Below are positions 24,461 through 33,979 of a stretch of DNA of 64,000 nucleotides, piece by piece. Position 1 is the stretch's first letter; the number at the start of each line of letters is the position of its first letter. Where the stretch lies: positions 434,001-498,000 of the forward strand of contig CANMEE010000002.1 in assembly GCA_947496865.1 (NCBI GenBank), written 5' to 3'. This DNA is from an uncultured Sphingomonadaceae bacterium. Its GTDB lineage: Bacteria > Pseudomonadota > Alphaproteobacteria > Sphingomonadales > Sphingomonadaceae. The notes beneath the pieces were generated by a model. That model was not told where the DNA came from and did no database searches. It saw only the letters and a list, made by a program, of their open reading frames with translations. The position numbers and the translations under genes were made by a program.

Positions 24461-25337
24461 ACCTATAGAGAAGGCGAGAAAAGCAAATGCTTTGCTCAAT
24501 GCCATGTCGGTGGATATCGAGGACTGGTTTCAGGTTGGCGCCTTTGAAACGGTAATTGACCGTGCTGACTGGGATGGCCTGGAGCATCGTGTCGAACGCA
24601 ATAGCAATGACGTTCTGGACCTTTTCGATGAAGTGGGAATCAAAGCCACTTTTTTCACGCTAGGTTGGGTGGCAGAGCGCTATCCGCAACTCATGCAGCG
24701 CATTGTGGCGGCAGGCCATGAGGTCGCCAGCCATGGCTATGATCACGCCCGCGTTTTCACAATGAGCGCGCAGCAGTTTCGAGATGACCTGGAACATAGC
24801 CGTAAAATTCTGGAAGATAGCACAGGGCAGGCCGTTACCGGCTATCGTGCTCCCAGTTTCTCTATTGATCAACGTACACCATGGGCCCATGAAATATTGG
24901 CGGAGCAGGGCTATCGCTATTCCTCCAGCGTCGCACCGATAAAGCATGACCATTATGGCTGGGCTGGATCGCCGCGTTTTGCGTGGAAGCCGGTGGCTGG
25001 CTCTGATTTCATTGAACTGCCAGTGACAACGGTAAAAGTCGGGAACCGGGTACTGGCGGCCGGTGGCGGTGGTTTCTTTCGTTTGCTTCCTTACATCCTT
25101 TATGATCGGGCGATCCATAAGATGCAGAAAGACGATGGCCGCGGTGCGATATTCTATTTTCACCCTTGGGAAATCGATCCAACGCAACCACGGGTTGATA
25201 ATGCTCCGTTAAAATCCAAACTGCGCCATTATACGAACCTCAATGCAATGCGTTCCAAGCTGGTTCGTGTCGGTAATGACTATGTTTGGGGCAGGGTGGA
25301 TGAACTGGCTGCATTGGAAGGGGAGCTGGCGCAATGA
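24435..25337 (+). CDS. Polysaccharide deacetylase of the XrtA system
   Basis: 300 residues with the NodB homology domain. The first motif is AMSVDIEDWFQ (catalytic and metal Asp), the metal histidines are in HEVASHGYDH, and the motif GYRAPSFSI follows, with a late IFYFHPWEIDP. It removes acetyl groups from N-acetylated sugars of the exopolysaccharide, probably in the periplasm or at the membrane, though no signal peptide is evident. This is the TIGR03006-type enzyme of XrtA clusters. It overlaps the ATPase gene by 26 bp and the FemAB gene by 4 bp (ATGA). Confidence 0.9.
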   Translation: MSMQDARPEPIEKARKANALLNAMSVDIEDWFQVGAFETVIDRADWDGLEHRVERNSNDVLDLFDEVGIKATFFTLGWVAERYPQLMQRIVAAGHEVASHGYDHARVFTMSAQQFRDDLEHSRKILEDSTGQAVTGYRAPSFSIDQRTPWAHEILAEQGYRYSSSVAPIKHDHYGWAGSPRFAWKPVAGSDFIELPVTTVKVGNRVLAAGGGGFFRLLPYILYDRAIHKMQKDDGRGAIFYFHPWEIDPTQPRVDNAPLKSKLRHYTNLNAMRSKLVRVGNDYVWGRVDELAALEGELAQ

Positions 25338-26407
25338 ATATGCCCTTCTCTCCACAGGCGATCACCGTTTGCACGCTGACTGAAGATGATCAGAATGAGT
25401 TCAAGCGGATAGATAAATTTGTTTGCGATCATGCAGAAGGTACCGCCTTTCACCGACCTGCTTGGACCTTGGCTGTGTCGAAAGCTTGTGGCCATGAATG
25501 GCGCTACATGCTTGCGGAAGATGAAAGTGGAGAGCTGCAAGCGGTCTTGCCGCTGACCCTGATTCATTCTGCTCTGTTCGGCCGTGCACTGGTTTCATCG
25601 GGTTTTGCCGTTGGTGGCGGTATATTGAGTGTGAGCGATCATGCCACCCAATTGCTGGCGGATATGCTATGGAAATTTGCGGAGGTACATAGCTTTCCAA
25701 CGGTTGAGTTGAGAGGCGGGCCGACACCGTGCGACAAATGGCAAAATAAAGATGGCGTCTATGTCGGCTTTGTAACGGACTTAGCAGATAGCGATGAAAA
25801 TCAACTACTGGCCATCCCGCGGAAACAAAGAGCCGAAGTCCGTAAGGGACTAAAAAATGAAATGCTTGTCCGGATCGGGTCGGGCGAAGCGGACCGGGCA
25901 GATCACTATCATGTTTACGCGGAAAGTGTTCGCAACCTAGGTACGCCGGTATTCCCAAGGGCATTATTTGACGCGGTTATGGACGCGTTCGGAGCCGATG
26001 CTGATATACTGACGGTCTTAAACGAGGGTGAGCCAGTGGCCAGCGTATTGAGCCTTTATCATGACGGGGTCGTGTTGCCTTATTGGGGCGGCGGAACCTA
26101 TGATGCCCGGAGACTGCGAGCCAATGATGTCATGTATTATGCGCTGATGAAACATGCGCGTGAACGGGGTTGCCAGCGGTTTGACTTTGGGCGTTCCAAA
26201 GTCGGTACAGGCGCATATTCGTTCAAGAAAAATTGGGGCTTCGAACCGGAATCACTATCTTATGCCATTCGCACCGTCGATGGTGAAAAAGCGCGTGATG
26301 TTAATCCAATGAGCCCTAAATACCGGTTACAAGTTGCCTTGTGGCAGAAACTGCCGCTGTCGATAGCCAATCGTTTGGGGCCGATCATCGCCAAAGGCCT
26401 GGGTTGA
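25334..26407 (+). CDS. FemAB-family protein of the XrtA system
   Basis: 357 residues of the FemAB/GNAT fold, the TIGR03019-type protein of XrtA clusters. Visible are TAFHRPAWTLAVSKACGHEWRYMLAEDE in the N-terminal lobe, the basic IPRKQRAEVRKGL, and the C-terminal lobe EPVASVLSLYHDGVVLPYWGGGTYDARRLRANDVMYYALMKHARERGCQRFDFGRSK. It probably transfers an acyl or aminoacyl group to an amino sugar made free by the deacetylase encoded just upstream. It is a second FemAB-like protein in the locus, distinct from that at 14360. Confidence 0.87.
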   Translation: MNMPFSPQAITVCTLTEDDQNEFKRIDKFVCDHAEGTAFHRPAWTLAVSKACGHEWRYMLAEDESGELQAVLPLTLIHSALFGRALVSSGFAVGGGILSVSDHATQLLADMLWKFAEVHSFPTVELRGGPTPCDKWQNKDGVYVGFVTDLADSDENQLLAIPRKQRAEVRKGLKNEMLVRIGSGEADRADHYHVYAESVRNLGTPVFPRALFDAVMDAFGADADILTVLNEGEPVASVLSLYHDGVVLPYWGGGTYDARRLRANDVMYYALMKHARERGCQRFDFGRSKVGTGAYSFKKNWGFEPESLSYAIRTVDGEKARDVNPMSPKYRLQVALWQKLPLSIANRLGPIIAKGLG

Positions 26408-27630
26408 TGAGTGAGATATTGTTCCTGACCCACCGGGTGCCTTGGCCGCCTAATCGAGGGGACAAAATCCGGTCGCATCATATCTTGCGCAAGTTGATGG
26501 AATATCGGTCCGTGCATCTGGCTTGCTTTGCTGAAGATGACGCGGAAGCGAATGAAGCTAGTGGTATTAAGTCGTCACTGGCCTCTGCCCAGATTACCCG
26601 GCGTAACAAAGCCAACTGGCAAGCAGGGATAGAAGCACTTGCTTCCGGAAAGCCCGTATCGCTCACGTCTTTTGAGAGCGCCGACATTCGGGATTATGTG
26701 CGTACCATATTGAAGACGCGGCCGATTGATTGCATTTTTGTATTTTCCGGTCAGATGGCGCAATTTGTTCCAGCGGATTTCTCTGGTCGGTTGATTATGG
26801 ATTTTGCCGATGTCGATAGCGCCAAGTTTGAAAGCTATGCAGACGAAGGGTCAGGGCCAATGGCTTGGATCAACCGGCGCGAAGGCAAGTTGCTACGGGC
26901 CTTTGAAAAGCAAGTAGGCCTAGTCGCGGACCATTCGCTTTTTGTCAGTGAAGCCGAAGCGCAGCTGTTCCGGCAACGGTCTGGCTTAGGCACTGAAAAG
27001 GTAAAAGCGGTCGGCAACGGGATTGATCTTTGTTTTTATGACCCAAGCAAAGCGACTGCGATAGAATGCTCCGATAAAAGGTCGTTGATAATCTTTACCG
27101 GGCAGATGGACTATCGTCCAAATGTGGAAGCCGTTGTCAGCTTTGCGACAGAAGTGATGCCGATAATATTGCGGCAGCATCCTGATGCACAATTCGCTAT
27201 TGTAGGGCGCGCACCGTCCGCCGAAGTTCTTCGGCTTGAAGGGGTGCATGGCACCACCGTCACGGGCAGCGTTGACGATATTCGCTCTTGGTTGAAAGCC
27301 GCCGACATTGTGGTCGCTCCTCTGCGGATTGCGCGCGGGATCCAGAACAAGGTTCTCGAAGCCATGGCTATGGGTAAACCCGTCGTCGCTTCGGCGCCCG
27401 CAGCGCAGGGTATCGAGGCGGAAAATGACAAGCATTTTTGTGTCGCCGATGATGCGCAACATGAGGCACAATTGGTCTGCGACCTGTTGTCAGATTCTAC
27501 CAAGGCTAAGGCATTGGGAGATAGAGCTAGCGCCTTAATCCGCTCTACCTACAGTTGGGAAACCCAATTGAAGGATATCGCTGGGTTATGTGGCATCGAT
27601 GAACCGGAGTTGGTCGAGGCGGCGGAATGA
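26407..27630 (+). CDS. Glycosyltransferase of the XrtA system (GT4-like, TIGR03087 type)
   Basis: About 407 residues from the ATG at 26407, whose first base is the last base of the upstream stop. The N-terminus MSEILFLTHRVPWPPNRGDKIRSHHILRKL is characteristic. A GT-B C-terminal domain follows with IIFTGQMDYRPNVEAVVSFA, AQFAIVGRAPS and the donor-binding stretch APLRIARGIQNKVLEAMAMGKPVVASAPAAQGIEA. It should add a sugar to the lipid-linked exopolysaccharide repeat on the cytoplasmic side. It overlaps the exosortase gene by 4 bp. Confidence 0.9.
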   Translation: MSEILFLTHRVPWPPNRGDKIRSHHILRKLMEYRSVHLACFAEDDAEANEASGIKSSLASAQITRRNKANWQAGIEALASGKPVSLTSFESADIRDYVRTILKTRPIDCIFVFSGQMAQFVPADFSGRLIMDFADVDSAKFESYADEGSGPMAWINRREGKLLRAFEKQVGLVADHSLFVSEAEAQLFRQRSGLGTEKVKAVGNGIDLCFYDPSKATAIECSDKRSLIIFTGQMDYRPNVEAVVSFATEVMPIILRQHPDAQFAIVGRAPSAEVLRLEGVHGTTVTGSVDDIRSWLKAADIVVAPLRIARGIQNKVLEAMAMGKPVVASAPAAQGIEAENDKHFCVADDAQHEAQLVCDLLSDSTKAKALGDRASALIRSTYSWETQLKDIAGLCGIDEPELVEAAE

Positions 27631-29177
27631 GCAGCGCGGCAATCGAACAATCCCTGAAGGTCGAACAGAGCAAACCGGCTAAGACTTTATGGACTAAGCA
27701 CTTGCGTCTGCTGGGCTTGACGGTTGTGGCTATCGTCATCCTGTTTTGGCGTGATGGCCTAGCGATGCTCGACGCGTGGTGGAATGTTTCAACCTACAAC
27801 CACTGTCTGCTGATCGCCCCGATCATTATCTGGCTGGTGCAGCAGCGGCGCGATGAGTTGGTAAAAATCACGCCGACAATATGGGCTCCGGGATTGTTAT
27901 GGGTTGGCATAGCTGCTGGCGGCTGGTTGCTAGGTGAAGCGGCTGGCGTTTCGTTTGCTCGCCAGCTTGGGCTTGTCATGATGTTGCAAGGCGCGGTGAT
28001 CACCCTTCTTGGCCCTAAGGTTGCGCGCGGATTAATCTTCCCGCTTTTCTACAGCTTTTTCCTTGTGCCCTTCGGTGAGGAATTTGTTCCGTTCCTGCAA
28101 ACGGTCACGGCAAAAATGTCTATGATTTTTTTGGGTTGGGCTAATATTCCAGCCTTTATCGATGGGGTTTTTATCTCGACGCCCACCGGCTATTTCGAAG
28201 TGGCCGAAGCCTGCTCCGGGGTAAAATTTCTGATTGCGATGGTTGCCTATGGGGCGTTGGTAAGCAACCTCTGCTTTCAAAGCTGGCAGCGGCGAACTGC
28301 GTTTATGATCGCTGCTATAGCTGTTCCGATCCTTGCTAATGGCATTCGTGCCTTTGGTACAATTTACATAGCCCATCACACGACAACGGATTTTGCGACG
28401 GGCTTTGATCATATCTTTTACGGCTGGTTCTTCTTTGCCTTCGTACTGGCACTGGTTATGGCCATTGGCTGGCCGTTTTTTGATCGGAAGATTGAAGAGC
28501 CGATGATTGATGGCGAGGCGATTGAGCAACGCACATCAGTTCCATCGAAATTGACACCCAAGGTAGCGATGATTTTGATAGCCGGCATCATAGCTGCACC
28601 GGTGCTCTGGACCTCTGCGCTTGCTGCACAAAGCTCGCCGGTGCCGGATAAGATCGTCTTGCCGACTATCGCTGGGTGGGAACGGATCGACTATCAGCCG
28701 CGATTTGACTGGAAGCCCCGTTTTGATGGCGCCAATCATCAATTGCTCGGTCGCTATCGTAATGCGCCCAGTGGCGCTGAGGTTGACCTCGCCATCGCCG
28801 TCTATGACCGTCAGGAAGATGGCCGTGAGATTGTCGGATATGGGCAGGGCGCTTTTGATCCGGGAAGCGAATGGTCTTGGAGCCGCAATCTGCCAGCGCC
28901 CGCCTCTGGAAAGGCCATTCAGATAACCGCGCCGGGTCCTGTGGTTCGGGATGTACAAACCTTCTATCGCGTCGGTGACAAACTGACCGGCAGCGGATCG
29001 ACGGTGAAGATCGAAACGCTGAAATCCAAGTTGCTGGGCGGTAACCAGCAGGCGGTTGCTATCCTGATATCGGCCGAGAAGGTCGATGAAGCTGGCCCAA
29101 CGGCAAACATGGCGGCCTTCCGCGAGGCGCTAGGGCCGATCGATAAATTGGCTGACGAAATGGCAGGGCTGCGCTAG
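27627..29177 (+). CDS. xrtA: Exosortase A (XrtA) fused to an EpsI domain
   Basis: 516 residues. Residues 1-300 hold about eight membrane segments and the three catalytic landmarks of exosortases: Cys196 in EVAEACSGVKFL, Arg241 in ANGIRAF and His262 in FDHIFYGW. The rest (from about residue 310) is an EpsI/DUF3485-type periplasmic domain with GWERIDYQPRFDWKPRFDGANHQLLGRYR. Exosortases cleave and sort proteins with a C-terminal PEP-CTERM signal, coupled to exopolysaccharide. No protein with a recognisable PEP-CTERM tail is encoded in this window. It overlaps the glycosyltransferase gene by 4 bp and is followed after 10 bp by the amidotransferase gene. Confidence 0.92.
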   Translation: MSSAAIEQSLKVEQSKPAKTLWTKHLRLLGLTVVAIVILFWRDGLAMLDAWWNVSTYNHCLLIAPIIIWLVQQRRDELVKITPTIWAPGLLWVGIAAGGWLLGEAAGVSFARQLGLVMMLQGAVITLLGPKVARGLIFPLFYSFFLVPFGEEFVPFLQTVTAKMSMIFLGWANIPAFIDGVFISTPTGYFEVAEACSGVKFLIAMVAYGALVSNLCFQSWQRRTAFMIAAIAVPILANGIRAFGTIYIAHHTTTDFATGFDHIFYGWFFFAFVLALVMAIGWPFFDRKIEEPMIDGEAIEQRTSVPSKLTPKVAMILIAGIIAAPVLWTSALAAQSSPVPDKIVLPTIAGWERIDYQPRFDWKPRFDGANHQLLGRYRNAPSGAEVDLAIAVYDRQEDGREIVGYGQGAFDPGSEWSWSRNLPAPASGKAIQITAPGPVVRDVQTFYRVGDKLTGSGSTVKIETLKSKLLGGNQQAVAILISAEKVDEAGPTANMAAFREALGPIDKLADEMAGLR

Positions 29178-29187
29178 GGCGCACATC

Positions 29188-31083
29188 ATGTGCGGCATTG
29201 CAGGAATATTTCATCTGGAGACGGCCAAGCCGGTTGATCCTGCGCGCCTGCGTAAAATGACCGACAGCCTCGCGCATCGCGGGCCTGATGGCTCGGGTAT
29301 CTGGACCGCACCGGGTGTAGGTCTCGGTCATCGCCGCCTGTCGATCATTGATTTGGAAGGCGGCGCGCAACCGATGCTGACGGCGGACGAGGCGCAGGTG
29401 ATCAGCTATAATGGTGAGATTTATAACTTTCAGGACGTCCGGGTGGAGCTTGAATCGCTGGGTCATAAATTCGCCACCAGCGGCGATACAGAAGTTATTC
29501 TCTATGCATGGCGGCAATGGGGTGTCGATTGCCTGAAACGGCTCAACGGCATGTTCGCCTTTGCAATTTTTGACCAGCGTACCAAGCAGCTTTTTCTGGC
29601 GCGCGATAGATTGGGTGTGAAGCCGATTTTCTATGCGCGGGTATCGGATGGGAGCATATTGTTCGGGTCCGAATTGAAGGCGTTGCTCGCTAATCCCTTA
29701 CTTCGCCGGGAACCGGAAATTCGGGCCGTAGATGACTATCTTGCCTTTGGCTATGTGCCGGACCAAACTTCGCTGTTGAAAGGTGTCAAAAAGCTGGCGG
29801 CTGGGCATTATTTGCTGCTGGAACAGGGGAAACCCGAACCTGCCCCCATTCAATATTGGGATATGGATTTTAGCCAGCGGAGCAAAGCATCGGCCGCCAC
29901 CCTTGAGGAAGAGTTGGTAGCTCTGATGAAGGATGCTGTTGGCTCTCGCATGATTGCCGACGTGCCGCTCGGCGCCTTTCTGTCGGGTGGTGTGGATAGC
30001 AGTGCTGTCGTCGCCCTTATGTCCGAAAAAAGCCGTCAACCGGTCAAAACTTGTTCGATTGGTTTTGATCAAGCGTCGCTTGATGAGACGGGCTATGCCC
30101 AGCGCGTGGCAGAGCGTTTCAAAACGGATCATCGCTCGCGCACCGTCGCTGCGGATGATTTTGACTTGATTGACACGCTGGCCGACCATTTTGATGAACC
30201 CTTTGCTGATGGATCGGCACTGCCGACATATCGCGTGGCAGAACTGGCTCGCGAAAATGTCACTGTGGCGCTGTCTGGCGATGGCGCGGACGAAGCGCTG
30301 GCGGGCTACCGCCGTCATGTGTTTCACAATGCTGAGGAACGGGTGAGGGGGTTTTTACCACAATCTATCAGGGGCCCCGCTTTGGGTTGGCTCGGCCGGA
30401 TGTACCCCAAGGCGGATTGGGCACCGCGACCTTTGCGGGCCAAATCGACATTGCTGTCGCTCGCCCGCACCGGACCGGAAGGCTATGCCGAGGCTGTCGG
30501 TGTGACCACGCCAGCAGGTCGTCATGCCATCTATTCGGATGCGATGGCTAAACAATTGGATGGCTATCATGGTGAATCGCAGATGATCGATCTGATGGAA
30601 CGTGCGCCGGCCCGCAATGGGCTCGATCAGGCGCAATATGCCGATATGAAAATGTGGCTGCCGGGGGATATCCTGACCAAGGTCGACCGGACCAGTATGG
30701 CGGTCAGCTTGGAAGCGCGGGAGCCATTGCTCGATTATAAGTTGATGGAATTTGCCGCGCAGCTTCCGACCAACCTGCGGGTGCGCGGTGGAACCGGCAA
30801 ATATCTGTTGAAAAAATCCATGGAACGCTATTTGCCGCAGGATATTCTTTATCGCCCAAAAATGGGCTTTGTGACGCCGATTGCGCAATGGTTTCGCGGA
30901 CCGCTGGCCGAGGAAGCGCGGAACATATCCGGTTCTGGCGCGCTCGCCCGCATGGGCTGGTTTGACAAGCAGGCGCTGCGTAACATCGCTGATGATCATA
31001 TTGCGGGTAAATCCGACAACAGCCGCTTGCTCTGGCAATTGCTGATGCTCGACAAGTCCCTACAGCGTCTATTCGGTCTCTGA
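29188..31083 (+). CDS. XrtA-system amidotransferase (asparagine synthase-like)
   Basis: 631 residues with a class II glutamine amidotransferase domain beginning MCGIAGIFH (nucleophile Cys2) and [12 protein letters not shown]-terminal asparagine-synthetase-type domain carries the PP-loop [10 protein letters not shown] and [17 protein letters not shown]. It should transfer ammonia from glutamine to an adenylated carboxylate, perhaps on a sugar acid of the exopolysaccharide (TIGR03108 type). It is the last gene of the plus-strand arm and ends convergent with truA, the coding regions overlapping by 15 bp. Confidence 0.9.
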   Translation: MCGIAGIFHLETAKPVDPARLRKMTDSLAHRGPDGSGIWTAPGVGLGHRRLSIIDLEGGAQPMLTADEAQVISYNGEIYNFQDVRVELESLGHKFATSGDTEVILYAWRQWGVDCLKRLNGMFAFAIFDQRTKQLFLARDRLGVKPIFYARVSDGSILFGSELKALLANPLLRREPEIRAVDDYLAFGYVPDQTSLLKGVKKLAAGHYLLLEQGKPEPAPIQYWDMDFSQRSKASAATLEEELVALMKDAVGSRMIADVPLGAFLSGGVDSSAVVALMSEKSRQPVKTCSIGFDQASLDETGYAQRVAERFKTDHRSRTVAADDFDLIDTLADHFDEPFADGSALPTYRVAELARENVTVALSGDGADEALAGYRRHVFHNAEERVRGFLPQSIRGPALGWLGRMYPKADWAPRPLRAKSTLLSLARTGPEGYAEAVGVTTPAGRHAIYSDAMAKQLDGYHGESQMIDLMERAPARNGLDQAQYADMKMWLPGDILTKVDRTSMAVSLEAREPLLDYKLMEFAAQLPTNLRVRGGTGKYLLKKSMERYLPQDILYRPKMGFVTPIAQWFRGPLAEEARNISGSGALARMGWFDKQALRNIADDHIAGKSDNSRLLWQLLMLDKSLQRLFGL

Positions 31084-31836
31084 TTTCTCGCCCGATTTCG
31101 GATAAATCGCGTCGACAAAATAGAGACCATCCGGCGGCGCGTTAAATCCTAGTGCATCACGGTCTTTAGCCTCCAGCGCTTTGCGCAAATCATCCCGCGT
31201 CCATTTGCCATCGCCGACCAGTTTTAAGCAGCCAACCATCGAACGCACTTGATGATGGAGGAAAGATCGTGCGGCCACCTCCACCTCAATCTCTTCGCCA
31301 AAGCGGGTGACTGCGACGCTATCCAAAGTCTTTACCGGACTTTGCGCCTGACAATGGGCGGAGCGAAAGGTCGTGAAATCATGCTCTCCGACCAACTCTT
31401 GCGCCGCGGCATGCATGACGCCGGCATCGAGCGGTCGGGCTACCTGCCAGCTTTGCCCCTTGTCCAAAGTCAACGGCGCACGCCGGTTGGTAATCTTGTA
31501 GACATAGCGCCTACCGATGCAGTTAAAGCGCGCATGCCATTCGTCATCGACAATATCGATGGCCAGTACCGCGACCGGATGGGGCCTTAGCCCGGCATTA
31601 AGCCCCTCCATCAACCGAAAAGGGGTGAGTTTTGTCTCCAGATCAAAATGCGCCCGCATGCCGAGTGCGTGTACACCGGCATCGGTTCGACCTGCGGCAA
31701 AAACGCGAATATCTTGCTGGGTGATCTTTTTGATGGCTTCTTCAACGGCCTGCTGAACACTGGGGCCATGATCTTGATGCTGCCAGCCCATGAACGGACG
31801 GCCATCATATTCAAGAGTAAGCGCGAAACGGGTCAC
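31069..31836 (-). CDS. truA: tRNA pseudouridine(38-40) synthase TruA
   Basis: 255 residues. The catalytic aspartate is at about residue 52 in [13 protein letters not shown]. Also present are [21 protein letters not shown] near the start, [10 protein letters not shown], and the C-terminal [23 protein letters not shown]. It isomerises uridines 38-40 in the tRNA anticodon arm. It is downstream of fmt on the same strand, separated by about 93 bp that contain a repeat-like element. Its 3' end overlaps the XrtA amidotransferase gene. Confidence 0.95.
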   Translation of the reverse strand: MTRFALTLEYDGRPFMGWQHQDHGPSVQQAVEEAIKKITQQDIRVFAAGRTDAGVHALGMRAHFDLETKLTPFRLMEGLNAGLRPHPVAVLAIDIVDDEWHARFNCIGRRYVYKITNRRAPLTLDKGQSWQVARPLDAGVMHAAAQELVGEHDFTTFRSAHCQAQSPVKTLDSVAVTRFGEEIEVEVAARSFLHHQVRSMVGCLKLVGDGKWTRDDLRKALEAKDRDALGFNAPPDGLYFVDAIYPKSGEKSETE

Positions 31837-31851
31837 GAGCTTATATCCGTT

Positions 31852-31911
31852 GGCCCTAAGCCTGTCGAAAGGTGTCTTGGGGCCGATAGACGTAGTTCGA
31901 CAAGCGCGCCA
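31852..31911. repeat. Degenerate REP-like element (CCTGTCGAA ... TTCGACAAGC)
   Basis: The truA-fmt spacer holds GGCCCTAAGCCTGTCGAAAGG and, 20-odd bases on, GTTCGACAAGCGCGCC, so CTGTCGAA and TTCGACAAG can pair. Words of this kind resemble a dispersed intergenic repeat I recall from sphingomonad genomes. A related TTCGACAAGCT word sits at 52108-52118. Copy number in this genome cannot be seen. Confidence 0.4.
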
Positions 31912-31929
31912 CTGACGGAGAGTGAAACA

Positions 31930-32835
31930 TTATCCAATGTCTGTGCCTTTTAGAATTTTGGTGCCGTTCAGAAACTCTGAAAGGGCCAGTTTAGGACGTC
32001 CCGCCTTTTGGATAAGGTTGGGCTTAATCGCGCGATCGCCGCAGGCAATTGTCATTTGATCATCGATTAGCGTTCCAGCGTCACCGAAAGCGTTGATGAT
32101 TTGGGCAGAGTGGATGCGATATCGGTGTCCATCATATTCAAAAAAAGCCCCAGGAACCGGGTTGAACGCGCGAATTTGGCGAAGCACATTTGCTGCGGAC
32201 TGACTGAAATCCAAGCGCGACTCTTCCTTGGTGATTTTTTTGGCATAGGTTGCCAATGCATCGTCCTGCACTTCAGGAGGAAAGTCTTCCACTAAGGCCA
32301 GATATTGGACCATCAACTCCGCTCCAGTTTGGGCCAACTCATTCGTCAGTTCACCAGCGGTTTTCTCTCCCACAGGCGTTTTTGATTTCAGCAGCATTGG
32401 TCCGGTGTCCAGTCCCGTTTCCATCTGCATGATAGTGATCCCGGTTTCTTCATCGCCTGCCAGTATCGCGCGCTGAACCGGAGCCGCACCGCGCCAGCGC
32501 GGGAGAAGTGAGCCATGGATGTTCAGACAACCCATTTTGGGTGCGTCCAATATCGCTTGCGGCAGAATCAGGCCATAGGCCGCCACAACGGCTGCATCGA
32601 GATCGAGTGCAGCGAATTCGGCTTGCGCTTCTCCCGTCCTTAAAGAAACAGGAATGCGAACCTCTATTCCCAATTCCTCCGCAACCTGTTGGACAGGCGA
32701 GGGGGTGAATTTTTTTCCACGACCCGCCCGCCTTGGTGGTTGCGAATAGACAGCAGCAACGTGATGTCCCGCGGTATGCAGCGCGCGCAGGGCCGGAACC
32801 GCAAATTCCGGTGTGCCCATGAAGGCAAGGCGCAT
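31930..32835 (-). CDS. fmt: Methionyl-tRNA formyltransferase
   Basis: About 301 residues from the ATG at 32835 ([16 protein letters not shown]), the standard Fmt opening; an ATG at 32859 adds eight polar residues. The formyl-transfer core is [23 protein letters not shown], with catalytic Asn, His and the following [22 protein letters not shown]. It formylates initiator Met-tRNA. fmt and truA read left while recR and def read right from the same spacer, but def, usually the immediate partner, is separated by recR and a TonB-dependent receptor gene. Confidence 0.95.
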   Translation of the reverse strand: MRLAFMGTPEFAVPALRALHTAGHHVAAVYSQPPRRAGRGKKFTPSPVQQVAEELGIEVRIPVSLRTGEAQAEFAALDLDAAVVAAYGLILPQAILDAPKMGCLNIHGSLLPRWRGAAPVQRAILAGDEETGITIMQMETGLDTGPMLLKSKTPVGEKTAGELTNELAQTGAELMVQYLALVEDFPPEVQDDALATYAKKITKEESRLDFSQSAANVLRQIRAFNPVPGAFFEYDGHRYRIHSAQIINAFGDAGTLIDDQMTIACGDRAIKPNLIQKAGRPKLALSEFLNGTKILKGTDIG

Positions 32836-33104
32836 TTTTTTGGAGTTTTCAGAAGTCATCAGCCCGCCTGTTGTAACATATCGGTAGTTTCAAAGTTCAA
32901 ACAAATCACAGGTCCTAAAGCCGAAACTTTGCGCGCGCGATTATGCATCGGTAACACTTTGAATGTTTTAAATTTTGCAGCGGATGGGATCATGCCCTCG
33001 TCTTACCGAAACTCATCCTCGTAGGACAGCATGATTTTGCCTTGATAGCCGCTATCGGCATTTTCTGTTGTCAGCGCGCGCGCCATGGCCCTAAAGGTCC
33101 CATT

Positions 33105-33707
33105 ATGGCATCGCAAGAGATCGAAAACCTGGTTCAGGCCCTATCCAAGCTTCCAGGCCTCGGCCCGCGTTCGGCACGCCGTGCGGTGCTGCATCTGCTC
33201 AAACGGCCTGAAACCGCCATGAAGCCAATATTGGCAGCGATGGAGCGGGTCGAAGCCAATCTTGTGACCTGTGGAATATGCGGTAATGTTGATACTCAGG
33301 ACCCTTGCCAGATCTGCAATGATCCACGACGGGACGAGAAATCGTTGTGCGTCGTAGAGGAAGTATCAGACCTGTGGGCACTTGATAAATCGCGATTATT
33401 TCCCGGAAAATTTCATGTTCTCGGCGGGCGATTATCTGCTCTGGATGGAGTTAGGCCCGAAGATATTGCAATCGACAAACTCATAAAGCGGGTGGAGCAG
33501 GGCGGTATTGACGAGGTCGTATTGGCAATGAACGCCACTCTAGAGGGACAGACGACAGCCCATTATATTGCCGAACGGCTTGAAAATTATCCGTTACGAC
33601 TCAGTCAGCTTTCGCACGGCATTCCGGTGGGCGGTGAACTGGATTATCTCGACGAAGGTACATTGGCGCAAGCGCTGCGCTCACGAAGACCTATTAATAA
33701 GGATTGA
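33105..33707 (+). CDS. recR: Recombination protein RecR
   Basis: 200 residues from the ATG at 33105. It has the helix-hairpin-helix start [27 protein letters not shown], the zinc finger [19 protein letters not shown], then the Toprim domain [15 protein letters not shown] and a C-terminal [21 protein letters not shown]. It works with RecO and RecF in gap repair. In many bacteria recR follows dnaX-ybaB; here it is 20 kb from that pair and next to fmt. An in-frame ATG at 33042 would add 21 unconserved residues. Confidence 0.94.
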   Translation: MASQEIENLVQALSKLPGLGPRSARRAVLHLLKRPETAMKPILAAMERVEANLVTCGICGNVDTQDPCQICNDPRRDEKSLCVVEEVSDLWALDKSRLFPGKFHVLGGRLSALDGVRPEDIAIDKLIKRVEQGGIDEVVLAMNATLEGQTTAHYIAERLENYPLRLSQLSHGIPVGGELDYLDEGTLAQALRSRRPINKD

Positions 33708-33979
33708 TCTCGCTTTAAATCCGAGTCCCGTGAACATCATTTGAGCAGAATTTCGTAATTATTTTGTGGCTTGCTGGCAACAATTAGACGCTTCAATGAT
33801 GATTTGTTTTGATTAATCATGTTGAAAAGCAAGCATTCACGGCGATTATTGCATAATAATTAAACGGCTAATTAAACGCCCTTGACGTAGCGACAGTCTT
33901 AGGAGCACATTGCACAACATAATAATAATAAGTCGGTCCTCCCCATAATATAAAAAGAGACTGACAACCAGGAGAGAGC

